Below, piece after piece: positions 1-8,464 of a stretch of DNA of 64,000 nt. Below the pieces are notes generated by a model. It was given only the letters and a program-made list of their open reading frames with translations. It did not search any database and had not been told where the DNA came from. The stretch is from Rhynchopus sp. YZ270_cl-10 (lineage: Eukaryota > Euglenozoa > Diplonemea > Diplonemida > Diplonemidae): assembly GCA_964035575.1 (NCBI GenBank), contig OZ037860.1:954689-1018688 (forward strand), read 5' to 3'. Position numbers and translations under genes: made by a program. How positions within the stretch are numbered: position 1 is the stretch's first letter; the number at the start of each line of letters is the position of its first letter.

Positions 1-461
1 ATGCTAGCATGAAACAAAAGAAAGTACTCCGGCAACATCACCGGCGCACCTCCCCTCCCCGCCTCCACCACATCCTCCACCCCTAACCCACCGGTCTTCT
101 TATACCGTTTCAACTGATCTGCCAACATAGCTTTTGCGACCTTTTTGTAGCCTTTGTAATCTATCCGCGTTTTGGACTTAAATTTCGCGTGTTTTTTCAG
201 CTCGCTTGCAAAAAGGCGGAAAGTATCGGTTGCCCAAGTATGTTGCAGGCATTCTCGAAAGAGAATGTCCCCCGCTACGTCCTTCCATCGTTCTCCTAAA
301 AACCCAGTTCCTGCCTGCTCTGCAGGGCGGAGAAGTTGTGGTATGACATTGAGGGAAGGGGGTTCTGCAGGGGGTGCAGGGTTGGCTTTTTTTGCGTCTA
401 AATAAGACTGTAGAGCGGCATTGAGAAGGCTTGTTTTGCTTTGGGTTGGTTCGTCTGGCAT
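1..461 (-). CDS. Unknown protein, 5' part; gene continues beyond the left edge
   Basis: An open frame starts at the ATG at 461 and stays open for 153 codons to position 1, so only the N-terminal part is in the window. The first 40 or so residues are Ala/Pro/Ser-rich linker. The rest is a helical, basic region (EPPSLNVIPQLL near 35-45, FRLFASELKKHAKF near 82-95, RIDYKGYKKVAKAML near 100-114). I do not recognise the family. The pattern of a short tyrosine-containing helix followed by a hydrophobic segment recalls the start of PP2A B''-type EF-hand proteins, but this is only a resemblance. It is co-directional with every other gene here. No clear pyrimidine-rich acceptor precedes the ATG, which follows an A-rich leader. 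Confidence 0.55.
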   Translation of the reverse strand, partial: MPDEPTQSKTSLLNAALQSYLDAKKANPAPPAEPPSLNVIPQLLRPAEQAGTGFLGERWKDVAGDILFRECLQHTWATDTFRLFASELKKHAKFKSKTRIDYKGYKKVAKAMLADQLKRYKKTGGLGVEDVVEAGRGGAPVMLPEYFLLFHAS

Positions 462-689
462 TTTTTTTATTGGAGTAATGTTCCCCGTTCGAAAATTGGA
501 TCGTTCTTATCTATCGCGTTGCGTCATCAAAAAAAGGGGGAAATGGGGGGAAATACAAGGGGGTAGGGGAGAGGGGTTGTGTAGTCTGTGAAGTTGGTGG
601 TTTTGAAACAATGATTTGTAAAACGGTCACATACAAAGTAGGTCTGCATGTGAAAGTGGTATTTTTTTCGTTTGAGGACCATCTCTGAG

Positions 690-1215
690 TTACCAAAAGT
701 TGATGGTAAAGTTGTTTTGTTGTCGACAATGTAGGCTGAATGCTGCCATACGGCTCCGGACGTCGGCAGCTTCCATCAGAGACTCTAGTGTCCCTAGTGT
801 ACTTGCGCAAGAAGCCAACGATTGACCTCCCTGGGTTCGTGATGTCGACGTCATCTCTTTCTCCAGGTCGAGCAAGGTGTGCATTACCTTTCGCACATGA
901 CGGATGAGATTGGAGAGGACACCAATGGGAGACGTTGGTGGGACAAGCCCTGGCGTGAGACGCCTCGACGGTATGACACATCACAAAGCCGTGGGGTATG
1001 CCCATCTCTGAGCACAATATCCGGTGCACGTCGGGTAGTAACCGCTGCAGTAGGTTCCTCCTTCCCCTCCAAGTAAACCGGGAAGGCGTACGGCCAACGT
1101 CGCACACGGTAAGGGGAAAGTGATTCACCCTTCCGGAAAACGGACGAGGACGAGAACCGCAAGACGTGCGCGTGGCTGTTCTCCAACCTTGCATCCGACG
1201 ATAGACGCAACTCAT
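690..1215 (-). pseudogene. Decayed coding region, possibly a retroelement integrase relic
   Basis: Coding-like peptide changes frame across this stretch. One frame carries DVHRILCSEMGIPHGFV near 1030-960. Another carries VLSNLIRHVRKVMHTLLDLEKEM near 915-850 and ends at a stop at 690. The order, a Cys/Gly-Ile-Pro-His segment then a Leu-rich helix, recalls the region around the catalytic glutamate of Ty3/gypsy integrases. That assignment is an inference from short motifs. No intact ORF or start can be built, so it is listed as a relic. It could also be an unrelated orphan exon. Confidence 0.3.
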
Positions 1216-1728
1216 CCTGAACTCAAAGAAAGTGACTAACCGAAAATAAAGTAGTTTCGAAAAGTTTCAGTACATCGTTTCAGTCCTAACTGCATACATT
1301 GGTTGTAACAGAAGGGGACATCGTGCAAGACCCCTTCAAAGATCAAACCACTGTCGCTAGTATCAAACAGTTTTCCTAGGTCTACTTGTCTTTTCTTAAA
1401 CTCTTTTTTTTTGAACAAAACACACACAAGAATACTCGAAAGGTGAGCGGGCCACTCAACATTCAATCCTTCTGCTTTATCTAACGAGACATACACACAA
1501 GAGGTAATCTACGATCGACAAAGGTGGCGAAACTAGGCAACAGGAAGAACGTTAAAAGAGCAAAAATCCTTTTCGGTGGGGGGTAATTTATTTTTTGTCG
1601 AAGATGTATGGACATCCCAAACGCATACAACTGTTGTGAGAATAGATTTTAACAGAAAAACAGAATAGGAGAAAGCTTCGAAGGGTGCAGAAAACGTTTT
1701 TGGAAGGACAGCAAAAAAAAAAAAACTT
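1216..1728. other. Intergenic, no gene seen
   Basis: A/T-rich DNA with homopolymer runs. I see no splice site linked to a coding frame and no repeat shared with the rest of the window, apart from the RepB/RepA pair that begins at 1729. Confidence 0.5.
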
Positions 1729-1766
1729 ATAAGATGAGCATAAGCCTCTCGTGCTTAGTCACCTTC
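1729..1766. repeat. RepB hairpin copy
   Basis: Short imperfect inverted repeat of the AAGATGA..CTAAGC-loop-GCTTAG..CACCTT type found at a dozen other places. It lies directly upstream of a RepA copy on the plus strand. Confidence 0.7.
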
Positions 1767-1780
1767 CAACAAAAGTAGAG

Positions 1781-1888
1781 TTGAAATACAAAGCCCTCTC
1801 GTGACAGTGTACCTTTGGTACATGACCGGCTGTACCTGGATGGACACCCAACCATGCAGTCCTACATCCATTTCGTGGTTTACATCTG
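1781..1888 (+). repeat. RepA copy, the longest in the window
   Basis: Reference copy of a roughly 105-bp dispersed element starting TTGAAATACAAAGCCCTCTC and running through CATGCAGTCCTACATCC to TGGTTTACATCT. Eight other full or partial copies lie in the window, all in this orientation, opposite to the genes. Confidence 0.85.
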
Positions 1889-2190
1889 AAAAAAAGAACA
1901 TAGTCTACTGTATAACATGCCTGTACTAATACAACCAAAGGCTTCAAATACCGTAAAGATAACAATACAATGGACCGTACAAAGTGACATAGCCAAAAGC
2001 CCAAATGGTCTGACTACGTTGCTGCTTCCTTTGTGGCCCAACATTGTTAGTTCTACGGAAATAATTAGCTTGGAGGATAAAATGGGTCCAGCAGCGCATG
2101 TATTGGAGGGTCGGCATCATCCAAGCACCAATGCAGGTATCACAGAAACGAAGGTCGCGTGGATTGTCGAGTTCTGTTTTTTTTAAAAAA

Positions 2191-2250
2191 GGTGATGAGA
2201 AGTTGAATGCAAACGTCTCAAAACACATTACTGGACGGACGTAGGCACTG
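2191..2250 (+). repeat. RepC copy, diverged
   Basis: Matches the first half of the RepC family: a GTGA..GTTGA..GCAAACG start, a GGACG core and a GTAGGCACTG end. The GGTTATCGAACC half seen in full copies is missing. Confidence 0.45.
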
Positions 2251-2267
2251 AAACGGAAAAACAAAAT

Positions 2268-2440
2268 ACTGGTACTCCTGATAACTCCATTTTGCGTACT
2301 TGTTGCGTACTTGCTGCGTACTTGTTGCGCACTTTGTGCACGAAAAAAAAAAATACAGGAATACCCTATATTGCGTACTTGTTGCGTACTTAGTGCGTAG
2401 TTGTTGCGTACTTGGTATTTTTTATTTCTGGAGTACCAAA
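2268..2440. repeat. Foldback of TTGCGTACTTG units
   Basis: About eight 11-bp units close to TTGCGTACTTG lie in two blocks separated by an A-run. The outer ends GGTACTCC (about 2270) and GGAGTACC (about 2431) are inverted, so the whole stretch could fold on itself. Confidence 0.65.
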
Positions 2441-2868
2441 TACAACATATTTCCACCCTTCTACCAGAACCTTGCAGCTCAACAGCAAACAAGGAAAAAA
2501 AGAGAACTTCATGGGATGTACCCCCTCGTTGCCTTCATGATATCAAAGAGAAATTGAAAATATAACAAAATACATACGGAATGTGGGTGTGCACTGTATA
2601 AGGACTCGTCGACTTCAACAACGTCTCACGACGGACGGGCAGTGGTGGTGGTGCAAAGCAACCCCCAGATACACCCCTGTTCAAAAAAAAAAAAGAAGTA
2701 AAATTTAGAGAAAACAACATATCAAAATATTTGCGGGCCGTCGTACATAACCACCTGAAAGGTTGAAGAATGCATCTCACCACCCCATATCAACCCACTC
2801 CCCTAGAACCACAAAACACTCTCCACATGAAGCCAATAACGCTTCAGAGAGTTTATCTAATGAAACCC

Positions 2869-5598
2869 CTACCACAAAATATGCACAAACCTGCTTGGTC
2901 TTTGCCACGGTGGTCGCGGGGACATGCTCACTGGACGAATAGCGGAGGCGACGGTTTCGATGGGGGTAATTGCATACCCTACGGGCGACGCTGTCCGTGG
3001 GGAGGCTCTGAAAGCGGGGTGGATTGCACCACCACCGTAACCACGCTTCTCCCCCCCTTCCCACCTCACTACCGGTGTTGCAGTGTATTCAGACTTCGAT
3101 TCTGGCTGCGGAGACTGCGGCTGTGGTGTGCGGGGTGGGTGGGTCTGTCCTGCTCGCTCTTCACCATAACTACGCTCACCTCCTGCCCTTAACAATGGTT
3201 GTATCTGTGGAGACGGCTGTGGCTGTGGCTGCGTCTGCTGCGGTGTGAAGGGTGGGATGAGGGTGGGCTGCTCTGTCCTATCACTGCCAACACGCTTCTC
3301 CCCTCCCCTCACCACCGGTGTTGTGTATTCAGACTTCGATTCTGTCGGAGAGCGTTGTGGTGTGCGGTGTTCTGTGCGATCCCTGCCATCCTCGTGTACA
3401 GCTCGCATGCTGTTCCGTTCCCTCAAGGCAACTCTCTGCTGCAGGAGCTCCCGTACACGGAGCTCTTCTGCTTCCGACAGCAGCACCTTGCTCTTCTTTT
3501 GGCCCTCCCACACCAGAGCGGGTGGCGGTACTACATGGGGTACAACGATGTCATCCACTATAGGCAGTACTACCGCGTCTACTACCACGTCCGGTATGGT
3601 GCTGGTTCCTTCGTCCTTGACCTGCGCCTTTGCGGAAGGTGGTGGTGTGATGCTCCGCCCAAGAAGCTCCAATGCAACCTTCTCCACCCGCAGACCCGCT
3701 TCCGGGTCCTCGCCTGTCGAGAACGGAGGCACAATCGGGTCCATCACAACCCCTTCAGGGGTAGTGCTGGTCCCCTCATCTCTGACCTGCTTTGCAGGAC
3801 TCTCCCCTAGCTCTGCTGCAGCCTGGGTGGATTTGGAGGAAGGGCTTTGGTGGGGCGTGGAGGTCCCTTGGTGCCGCGTTTCAACTGCTTGGGTAAAGAC
3901 GTGGACAGCAACATCATGGGATGCAGGGTGTGTTGTGTCTGCAAACTGTGCCTCCGAAGTGTCCACCTGGACGGACACCTCATGTGAGGATACGACGTGG
4001 TGGTCTTCTTCAACAAAGCTTGGGTCAATCGGATCCACTTCTGCTGTGTCAAATAGACTTTCCGAGCTCGACTCTTCCTTTACTCTGTCCCTCGGGGAGA
4101 GCGGAAGCCCTGGGGGCAATGAGATGTGTTCATGGAGTGGCGCAGTTGCAGCATCAGGGAGGTCCTCCGGTTCGACTGGAACGGTGTGCTGGCGGAAGAA
4201 TTTGACAACAGGGCTTTGCGCCTGTTGCTGTGGTGGTGGTGGCGGTAGGTCCATGTCGTCGCACTCCCTGGGGCTGCTCAGACTCGAGGCAATGGTGTCC
4301 TCACCCTCTGACACAGGAACAGAGCTCTTCCCAACAGACTCACAGCATGGTATCCCCGAGATGACTTCGAGGTTGCGCTGCTTGATCTCTAATGAAATGG
4401 GTGGCGACGTGATTGGGTCGCTTGAGTCTGATTTGTTGTCGGTGGGGCTGTCATAGTGGTGGCTGAAGGAGAGGCGGAAGGGTGGGAAAAGCGCGGGTGT
4501 GGAGGAGTTGAGATGGGTAGGTGTATGCGTCTCGTAGTTCTCCATGTCTTCGGGGACTTCGAGGGTGAACTGCCGGAGGGGGGGCGAGCGGCTGGAGGAG
4601 AGCCGGCGTTGGTGCAGCACCTCACGACTCCCACGCCGCCTGCCTTGGAAGCCGGGCTCAAGCGAGTCGGAGGACACTCTATTGCACGCAATGCCCTCCT
4701 CCTCACTGACAGAGTCGCGCGTACTCGCACCGCGCTGGAAAGAGCTGGCGATGTACTCCGGCATAAACAACTGGTCAATGAACCCCCCACCCCCCGGCGC
4801 ACTCAGCGTCGACGTCTTGCGTGACATACCCGCCACCTCCGGCAACTCCCGCGACGACGACGTGCCTATCTTCTCAAACGCATCCGACGTCAGATACTGA
4901 CTATGCGAATAGCACAGCGATGGACTCTGTGTCGAGAGATGCTGCCGATTCTCCGACCGCCCTGCGCTCGCAAGCCCACCCAAATCAAAGCTCGATACAC
5001 CCGACATGATGGGAACATGGTTCACCGCTTGATACCCAGACGCACGCCGCCGATCCCGCGCCTCCCTCCCTCGGTACTTCTCTAGCACGCGAAGTGCTGA
5101 TGGGGACAGCACGCTGTCCCCTGTCTCATTCGCAGGGACAGGCTCAGGGGCGACGTGTTCGGCGCGTGGTATTGCGTCTGAGTGGAGGGGGGTGCCATCG
5201 TCGCTTTCGACGCTGATGCTGACACATTCGTTTTCAGAGTCTGCACGCTCCTCTAGCTCGTCGAGGGTGGCGGAGAGTGCGTGCATGCGGCGTGCTCTGT
5301 GTGCGAAGTGCTGCTCTCGCTCTGTGTTGCGTGCGACAAGCTCTGCCCGCATGCTCTCTACGTCCTGCTTGATGCAGGCAGTGTTGCGTGTCATGTTCCG
5401 CAGCGCTTCGTTCAAATTGAGGATCGCCGATGCAGGCAAATCAGCCTCATTCCACAACGACGCCACCAACGCGTCATCACTCTGCGACGGTGCGGGGACA
5501 CTCGACAGCTGCGCCGTCACATGCCGCAGCTTCCCCCTCAAGTCCCCTACCTTCGAGGATGCAGCATCGTACCGCCTTTTGTAATCAACGATTTGCAT
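2869..5598 (-). CDS. Low-complexity protein with N-terminal coiled coil
   Basis: 909 codons from the ATG at 5598 to a TAG at 2869. The start was chosen because a long C/T tract and CACCTACCCAG lie 10-20 bases upstream, an excellent trans-splice acceptor; the frame is open further upstream but would cross that tract. Residues 1-130 are heptad-like and charged (MQIVDYKRRYDAA, RNMTRNTACIKQDVESMRAEL). The rest is Ser/Pro/Glu-rich and probably disordered. It has internal repeats: DEGTST..V-DP/DAVV units near residue 640-690, and two copies of an ESKSEYT..PVVR motif near the C-terminus, with a Gln/Pro run between. No catalytic domain is visible. The last codons CAG-GTTTGTG could be an exon end, so the C-terminus may extend further left. 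Function unknown; a cytoskeletal or scaffold role would be a guess. Confidence 0.75.
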   Translation of the reverse strand: MQIVDYKRRYDAASSKVGDLRGKLRHVTAQLSSVPAPSQSDDALVASLWNEADLPASAILNLNEALRNMTRNTACIKQDVESMRAELVARNTEREQHFAHRARRMHALSATLDELEERADSENECVSISVESDDGTPLHSDAIPRAEHVAPEPVPANETGDSVLSPSALRVLEKYRGREARDRRRASGYQAVNHVPIMSGVSSFDLGGLASAGRSENRQHLSTQSPSLCYSHSQYLTSDAFEKIGTSSSRELPEVAGMSRKTSTLSAPGGGGFIDQLFMPEYIASSFQRGASTRDSVSEEEGIACNRVSSDSLEPGFQGRRRGSREVLHQRRLSSSRSPPLRQFTLEVPEDMENYETHTPTHLNSSTPALFPPFRLSFSHHYDSPTDNKSDSSDPITSPPISLEIKQRNLEVISGIPCCESVGKSSVPVSEGEDTIASSLSSPRECDDMDLPPPPPQQQAQSPVVKFFRQHTVPVEPEDLPDAATAPLHEHISLPPGLPLSPRDRVKEESSSESLFDTAEVDPIDPSFVEEDHHVVSSHEVSVQVDTSEAQFADTTHPASHDVAVHVFTQAVETRHQGTSTPHQSPSSKSTQAAAELGESPAKQVRDEGTSTTPEGVVMDPIVPPFSTGEDPEAGLRVEKVALELLGRSITPPPSAKAQVKDEGTSTIPDVVVDAVVLPIVDDIVVPHVVPPPALVWEGQKKSKVLLSEAEELRVRELLQQRVALRERNSMRAVHEDGRDRTEHRTPQRSPTESKSEYTTPVVRGGEKRVGSDRTEQPTLIPPFTPQQTQPQPQPSPQIQPLLRAGGERSYGEERAGQTHPPRTPQPQSPQPESKSEYTATPVVRWEGGEKRGYGGGAIHPAFRASPRTASPVGYAITPIETVASAIRPVSMSPRPPWQRPSRFVHILW

Positions 5599-5727
5599 TT
5601 GCTGTGTCGCTCTGGGTAGGTGGAGTGGGGGGAAGGGGGGGAGGGGTGGAAGGGGGGTAAACAAATATCGTACTATGTTTGTTGTATCTCTATTGTGAGA
5701 AAAATCTGCTGGAAGGAAGAACACTCT

Positions 5728-7872
5728 TCACTGATTAGAGGCGTGCTTTTGGACCTCGGTTTTCATGAATTCGCCGTTCTTCGGTATGTACCGGTAGTGC
5801 TCGCCAAGCTCGTTCAGTCCTTCAATAAAATGACCGTCGCTGGTTTCCTCGACAGTCATGAGCACAAACCGTACGTATTCAATTTCAAGCCAGAAGTCAT
5901 CTGCAAAGGGATGTTTTTTTATTAACATAGAACGACAGGGGTTTGCTTATGTGTAGTTTGTGTCTTTGTGTTTCGGGTTCCCCTAGAATCATACCATCCC
6001 TGATCCCGCGGCAGTTAAAAAGAACAACTTTAACAAAGAATAGGTAAAGTGGTCCATGCCGTAAGAGAACGAAGGCGGTACGGGGGGGGGGGGGGGGGGG
6101 GAAATTTGTTTGGTTATGAACAACATGAAGTCGTCAGTTTTTAATGAGAGTTGCTATTTTTGCGGGCGAATCAAAAAAAAAAAAATCCCATTGGTATAGC
6201 AAGGACGTTCTGCAACTACGATTTTCTCCGGTATGGGGGGGGGAAATGATTAAGATATTCTTTCAATCGAAAGATGGAGTTTTTGTCCACCAGCGTCGTC
6301 TCCTCTTTTTTTTTGGGGGGAAAAAAAGAGGGGAATTTGAAAAGGAGGGGTCCAGGGGGGGTGCCTGGGGGGGTGGCGCATACCTTCTTCACCACAATTC
6401 ACTCCAAACCCGATTCTATTCATATTTCCACGCTTTTGGGATGCAGTAGCTGCGATATTGAGTTCATATTTGAAGGAGAAAAATTTTTTTTGCAAAGACG
6501 AAAACAAAGCCACAACACCCACTTGAGAAACCGACAGTTGAAAACGGATTGCATATGTGGGATTTGGCGGTCACCTTTGTTTAACATGCCATCCACTGTG
6601 CCATACAATGATATGCTCCGTTGTGGCTAAGTCCACTTCGGGTGGCTTTTTCAGCCACGCAATCGGTATAACCACCTATAGGTATAGACACCTTCTCTCC
6701 ATGCAGTAAGACAAAAGAGCAAAAAAGGAGGGGTGTGCATACCAGGGTCCTGTCCACCTCTCTGCTCGCATCCTCTCATAATATTACGGAAGTGGTCGAA
6801 CCGCAGAATGTAGTTCTGTTGTGGTGGTGTGTCGACAATCGCCTTAGTACCCCACCTTGGTGGGTAGGGTTTGTACTTAATGAACAGACGTTTGCCCTCA
6901 ACCCTTAAGAGCAGCTATGAAAAGGACCCTGCAGGGTGGTCCTTTAGGAAAGGTCGGTCGGAAAATTGGATTAAAACTAAACAGCAAAAAAACTGAGAAG
7001 GTTACCCACGGGGAAATCCTCTGATTACACAGTCGTGGCAGTACTTACTAAGTTTTTTTTTGTGTCTCCAACACGCAGAACCTGAGGTCCTGGGCACAGT
7101 ACATTTTATCAGGTTGACCGGTCATAGTACTGGTTATAACCAAACCCCACCCCCCTCCCACAGCAGAGAATAAGCCGGGTCCCCGGTCCTCTGCTGTGCC
7201 CCCCCCTCCATTCCACTGACATACCCTCCATTCATCTGTTGGGACGAACATATGAGCGAAATATTGAAAGTCCTTCCCCCAGCTTGTTTGAAACTTCATG
7301 AAGAAGGGGTGGCCGGAGCCACGCACACGGACCTCGAAGGCACGCGCCGTGCGGCTTTCTATACGGTAGAAGCCGGGGAAATCGTATTCCATGGTGGCAA
7401 ACCCTACGTGCTCATCGGTGATAGTGTCGAAACCGATAGCGGTGCTCATGCGAAGAGGATCTCGCGTGACACGAAGTGTACCATGGAATAGGAAGGTGTC
7501 GTCCTCAGTTGCGTCCACGAATGCCTCTGTGTGCCCCCCAATGATCTGGTCTGTGTTGATGCTGAAACTCTCCGGGGTTTGGAAGCCTGTCTTCATCGCA
7601 ATCAGGTCTGTGTTTGCAGTGGCATTGTCTTGTCCAGTCGTCATTGCTGCTTTATCCTGTGTCAAAGCTGCATGGTCATCCTGTATAGGCGATACCAATG
7701 ACGTAGAGGACTTCCTTGCGGTCACACCCACCGCGTATTGCAGCCTCGAAATCATGGCCTTCACCTTGTCTAGACGTCGGTCCCATGGGGTGTATGACCG
7801 GTCTGCCTGAATAGGGTCAATCTTCCATGGGTGGTCGGTTAAAACGAAACGCAGCGTTGTACATCGTCGCAT
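5728..7872 (-). CDS. CIA30-domain protein, NDUFAF1-like, about four exons
   Basis: Exon 1 is 7225-7872 (216 codons). It ends DEWR before GTATGT and carries the first half of a CIA30 domain: FHGTLRV, GFATMEYDFPGFYRIESR, AFEVRVRGSG. Exon 2 is 6743-6815 (NYILRFDHFRNIMRG, the W..y.ipFd.F part), flanked by CAACAG and GTATGC. Exon 3, about 6536-6595, adds DGMLNKGDRQIPHMQSV. Exon 4 is 5728-5900 after CCCTTTGCAG and holds the typical final strand FWLEIEYVRFVLM. Phases agree for exons 1-3. The exon 3 donor (GTCGGT) is weak, so that join is tentative. CIA30 proteins of the NDUFAF1 type help assemble the membrane arm of mitochondrial complex I; related domains occur in other proteins. The start may lie inside exon 1, because the upstream sequence is purine-rich and lacks a good acceptor. 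No clear mitochondrial presequence is visible beyond a basic N-terminus. Confidence 0.75.
6080..6100 (+). repeat. Poly-G run inside the CIA30 gene intron
   Basis: About twenty consecutive G on the plus strand, C on the sense strand, in the last intron of the CIA30-domain gene. Likely length-variable. Confidence 0.8.
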
Positions 7873-8464
7873 TGATTAGCTTTTTTTAATTTTTTTTTGA
7901 ATATTTGGGGCTCTTAGGGGAGATGCGCGCTACTAATTGATTTTTTTTTTTTTTTTTGCAAACACTGCGCCTGTGCGCCTCAACGTCACAGAAAGGGGTG
8001 AGAAAAGAAGAGAAAACCCGTGGGGGGATGGGTGGGTATGTTGTGTATTGCTAAAGGGGGGTAGTGTTTGAGTGTGAATGTGGGGGTTATTTGAGTGTAC
8101 GGAGGGGGGAGAAAAAAACTAAAGCTGTGGGATAAAAGTGAAGTTGATAGTGCAAACGCCTCTGGGACGCAGGCACTGACACTCCGCGGGTTATCGAACC
8201 CTGAGTGTTGCGCTTGGGTGTGGTTTTACAGCGGATAAAAAGGAGAGGTGGGGGGTATCTGAATTACAGTCTAGTTTTGTTTTTGTTTTTGTTTCGCGTA
8301 CGGCGGTTTTAACAAAAAAAAATACCCTAGGGAGGTACCATCCCTTTTTCTCCCTACCCTCCCTTTTGAATCTCCTTTTAAAACTCATCTACGTTTCTCT
8401 CTCTCTCTCTTTTCCGGTGGTTAGAAATGCTAAAACTTAAAAAATATCCAAACTAAAAGATAGT
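7873..8464. other. Intergenic between GPHR and CIA30 genes
   Basis: Homopolymer-rich spacer with one full RepC copy (8138-8232) and a CT microsatellite near 8397-8410. No gene is visible. Confidence 0.6.
8138..8232 (+). repeat. RepC copy, full length
   Basis: Reference RepC copy: GTGAAGTTGATAGTGCAAACG at the start, CGGGTTATCGAACCC in the middle and GTGTGGTTTTACA at the end. The GGGTT/AACCC stem with a small loop and an upstream TAGTGCAAACGC block resemble the B and A boxes of a tRNA gene, so a tRNA-derived SINE is possible. That origin is inference. Confidence 0.75.

Noticed and set aside
511-1215. A single 234-codon minus-strand gene
   Set aside because: The C-terminal part is Pro/Phe homopolymer read-through, and the better peptide switches frame at about 900, which fits a relic.
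3245-4456. 403-codon plus-strand frame opposite the 2869-5598 gene
   Set aside because: It is the antisense of a longer minus-strand frame with a good acceptor and sensible protein composition; the plus peptide is Ser/Thr/Cys-rich nonsense.
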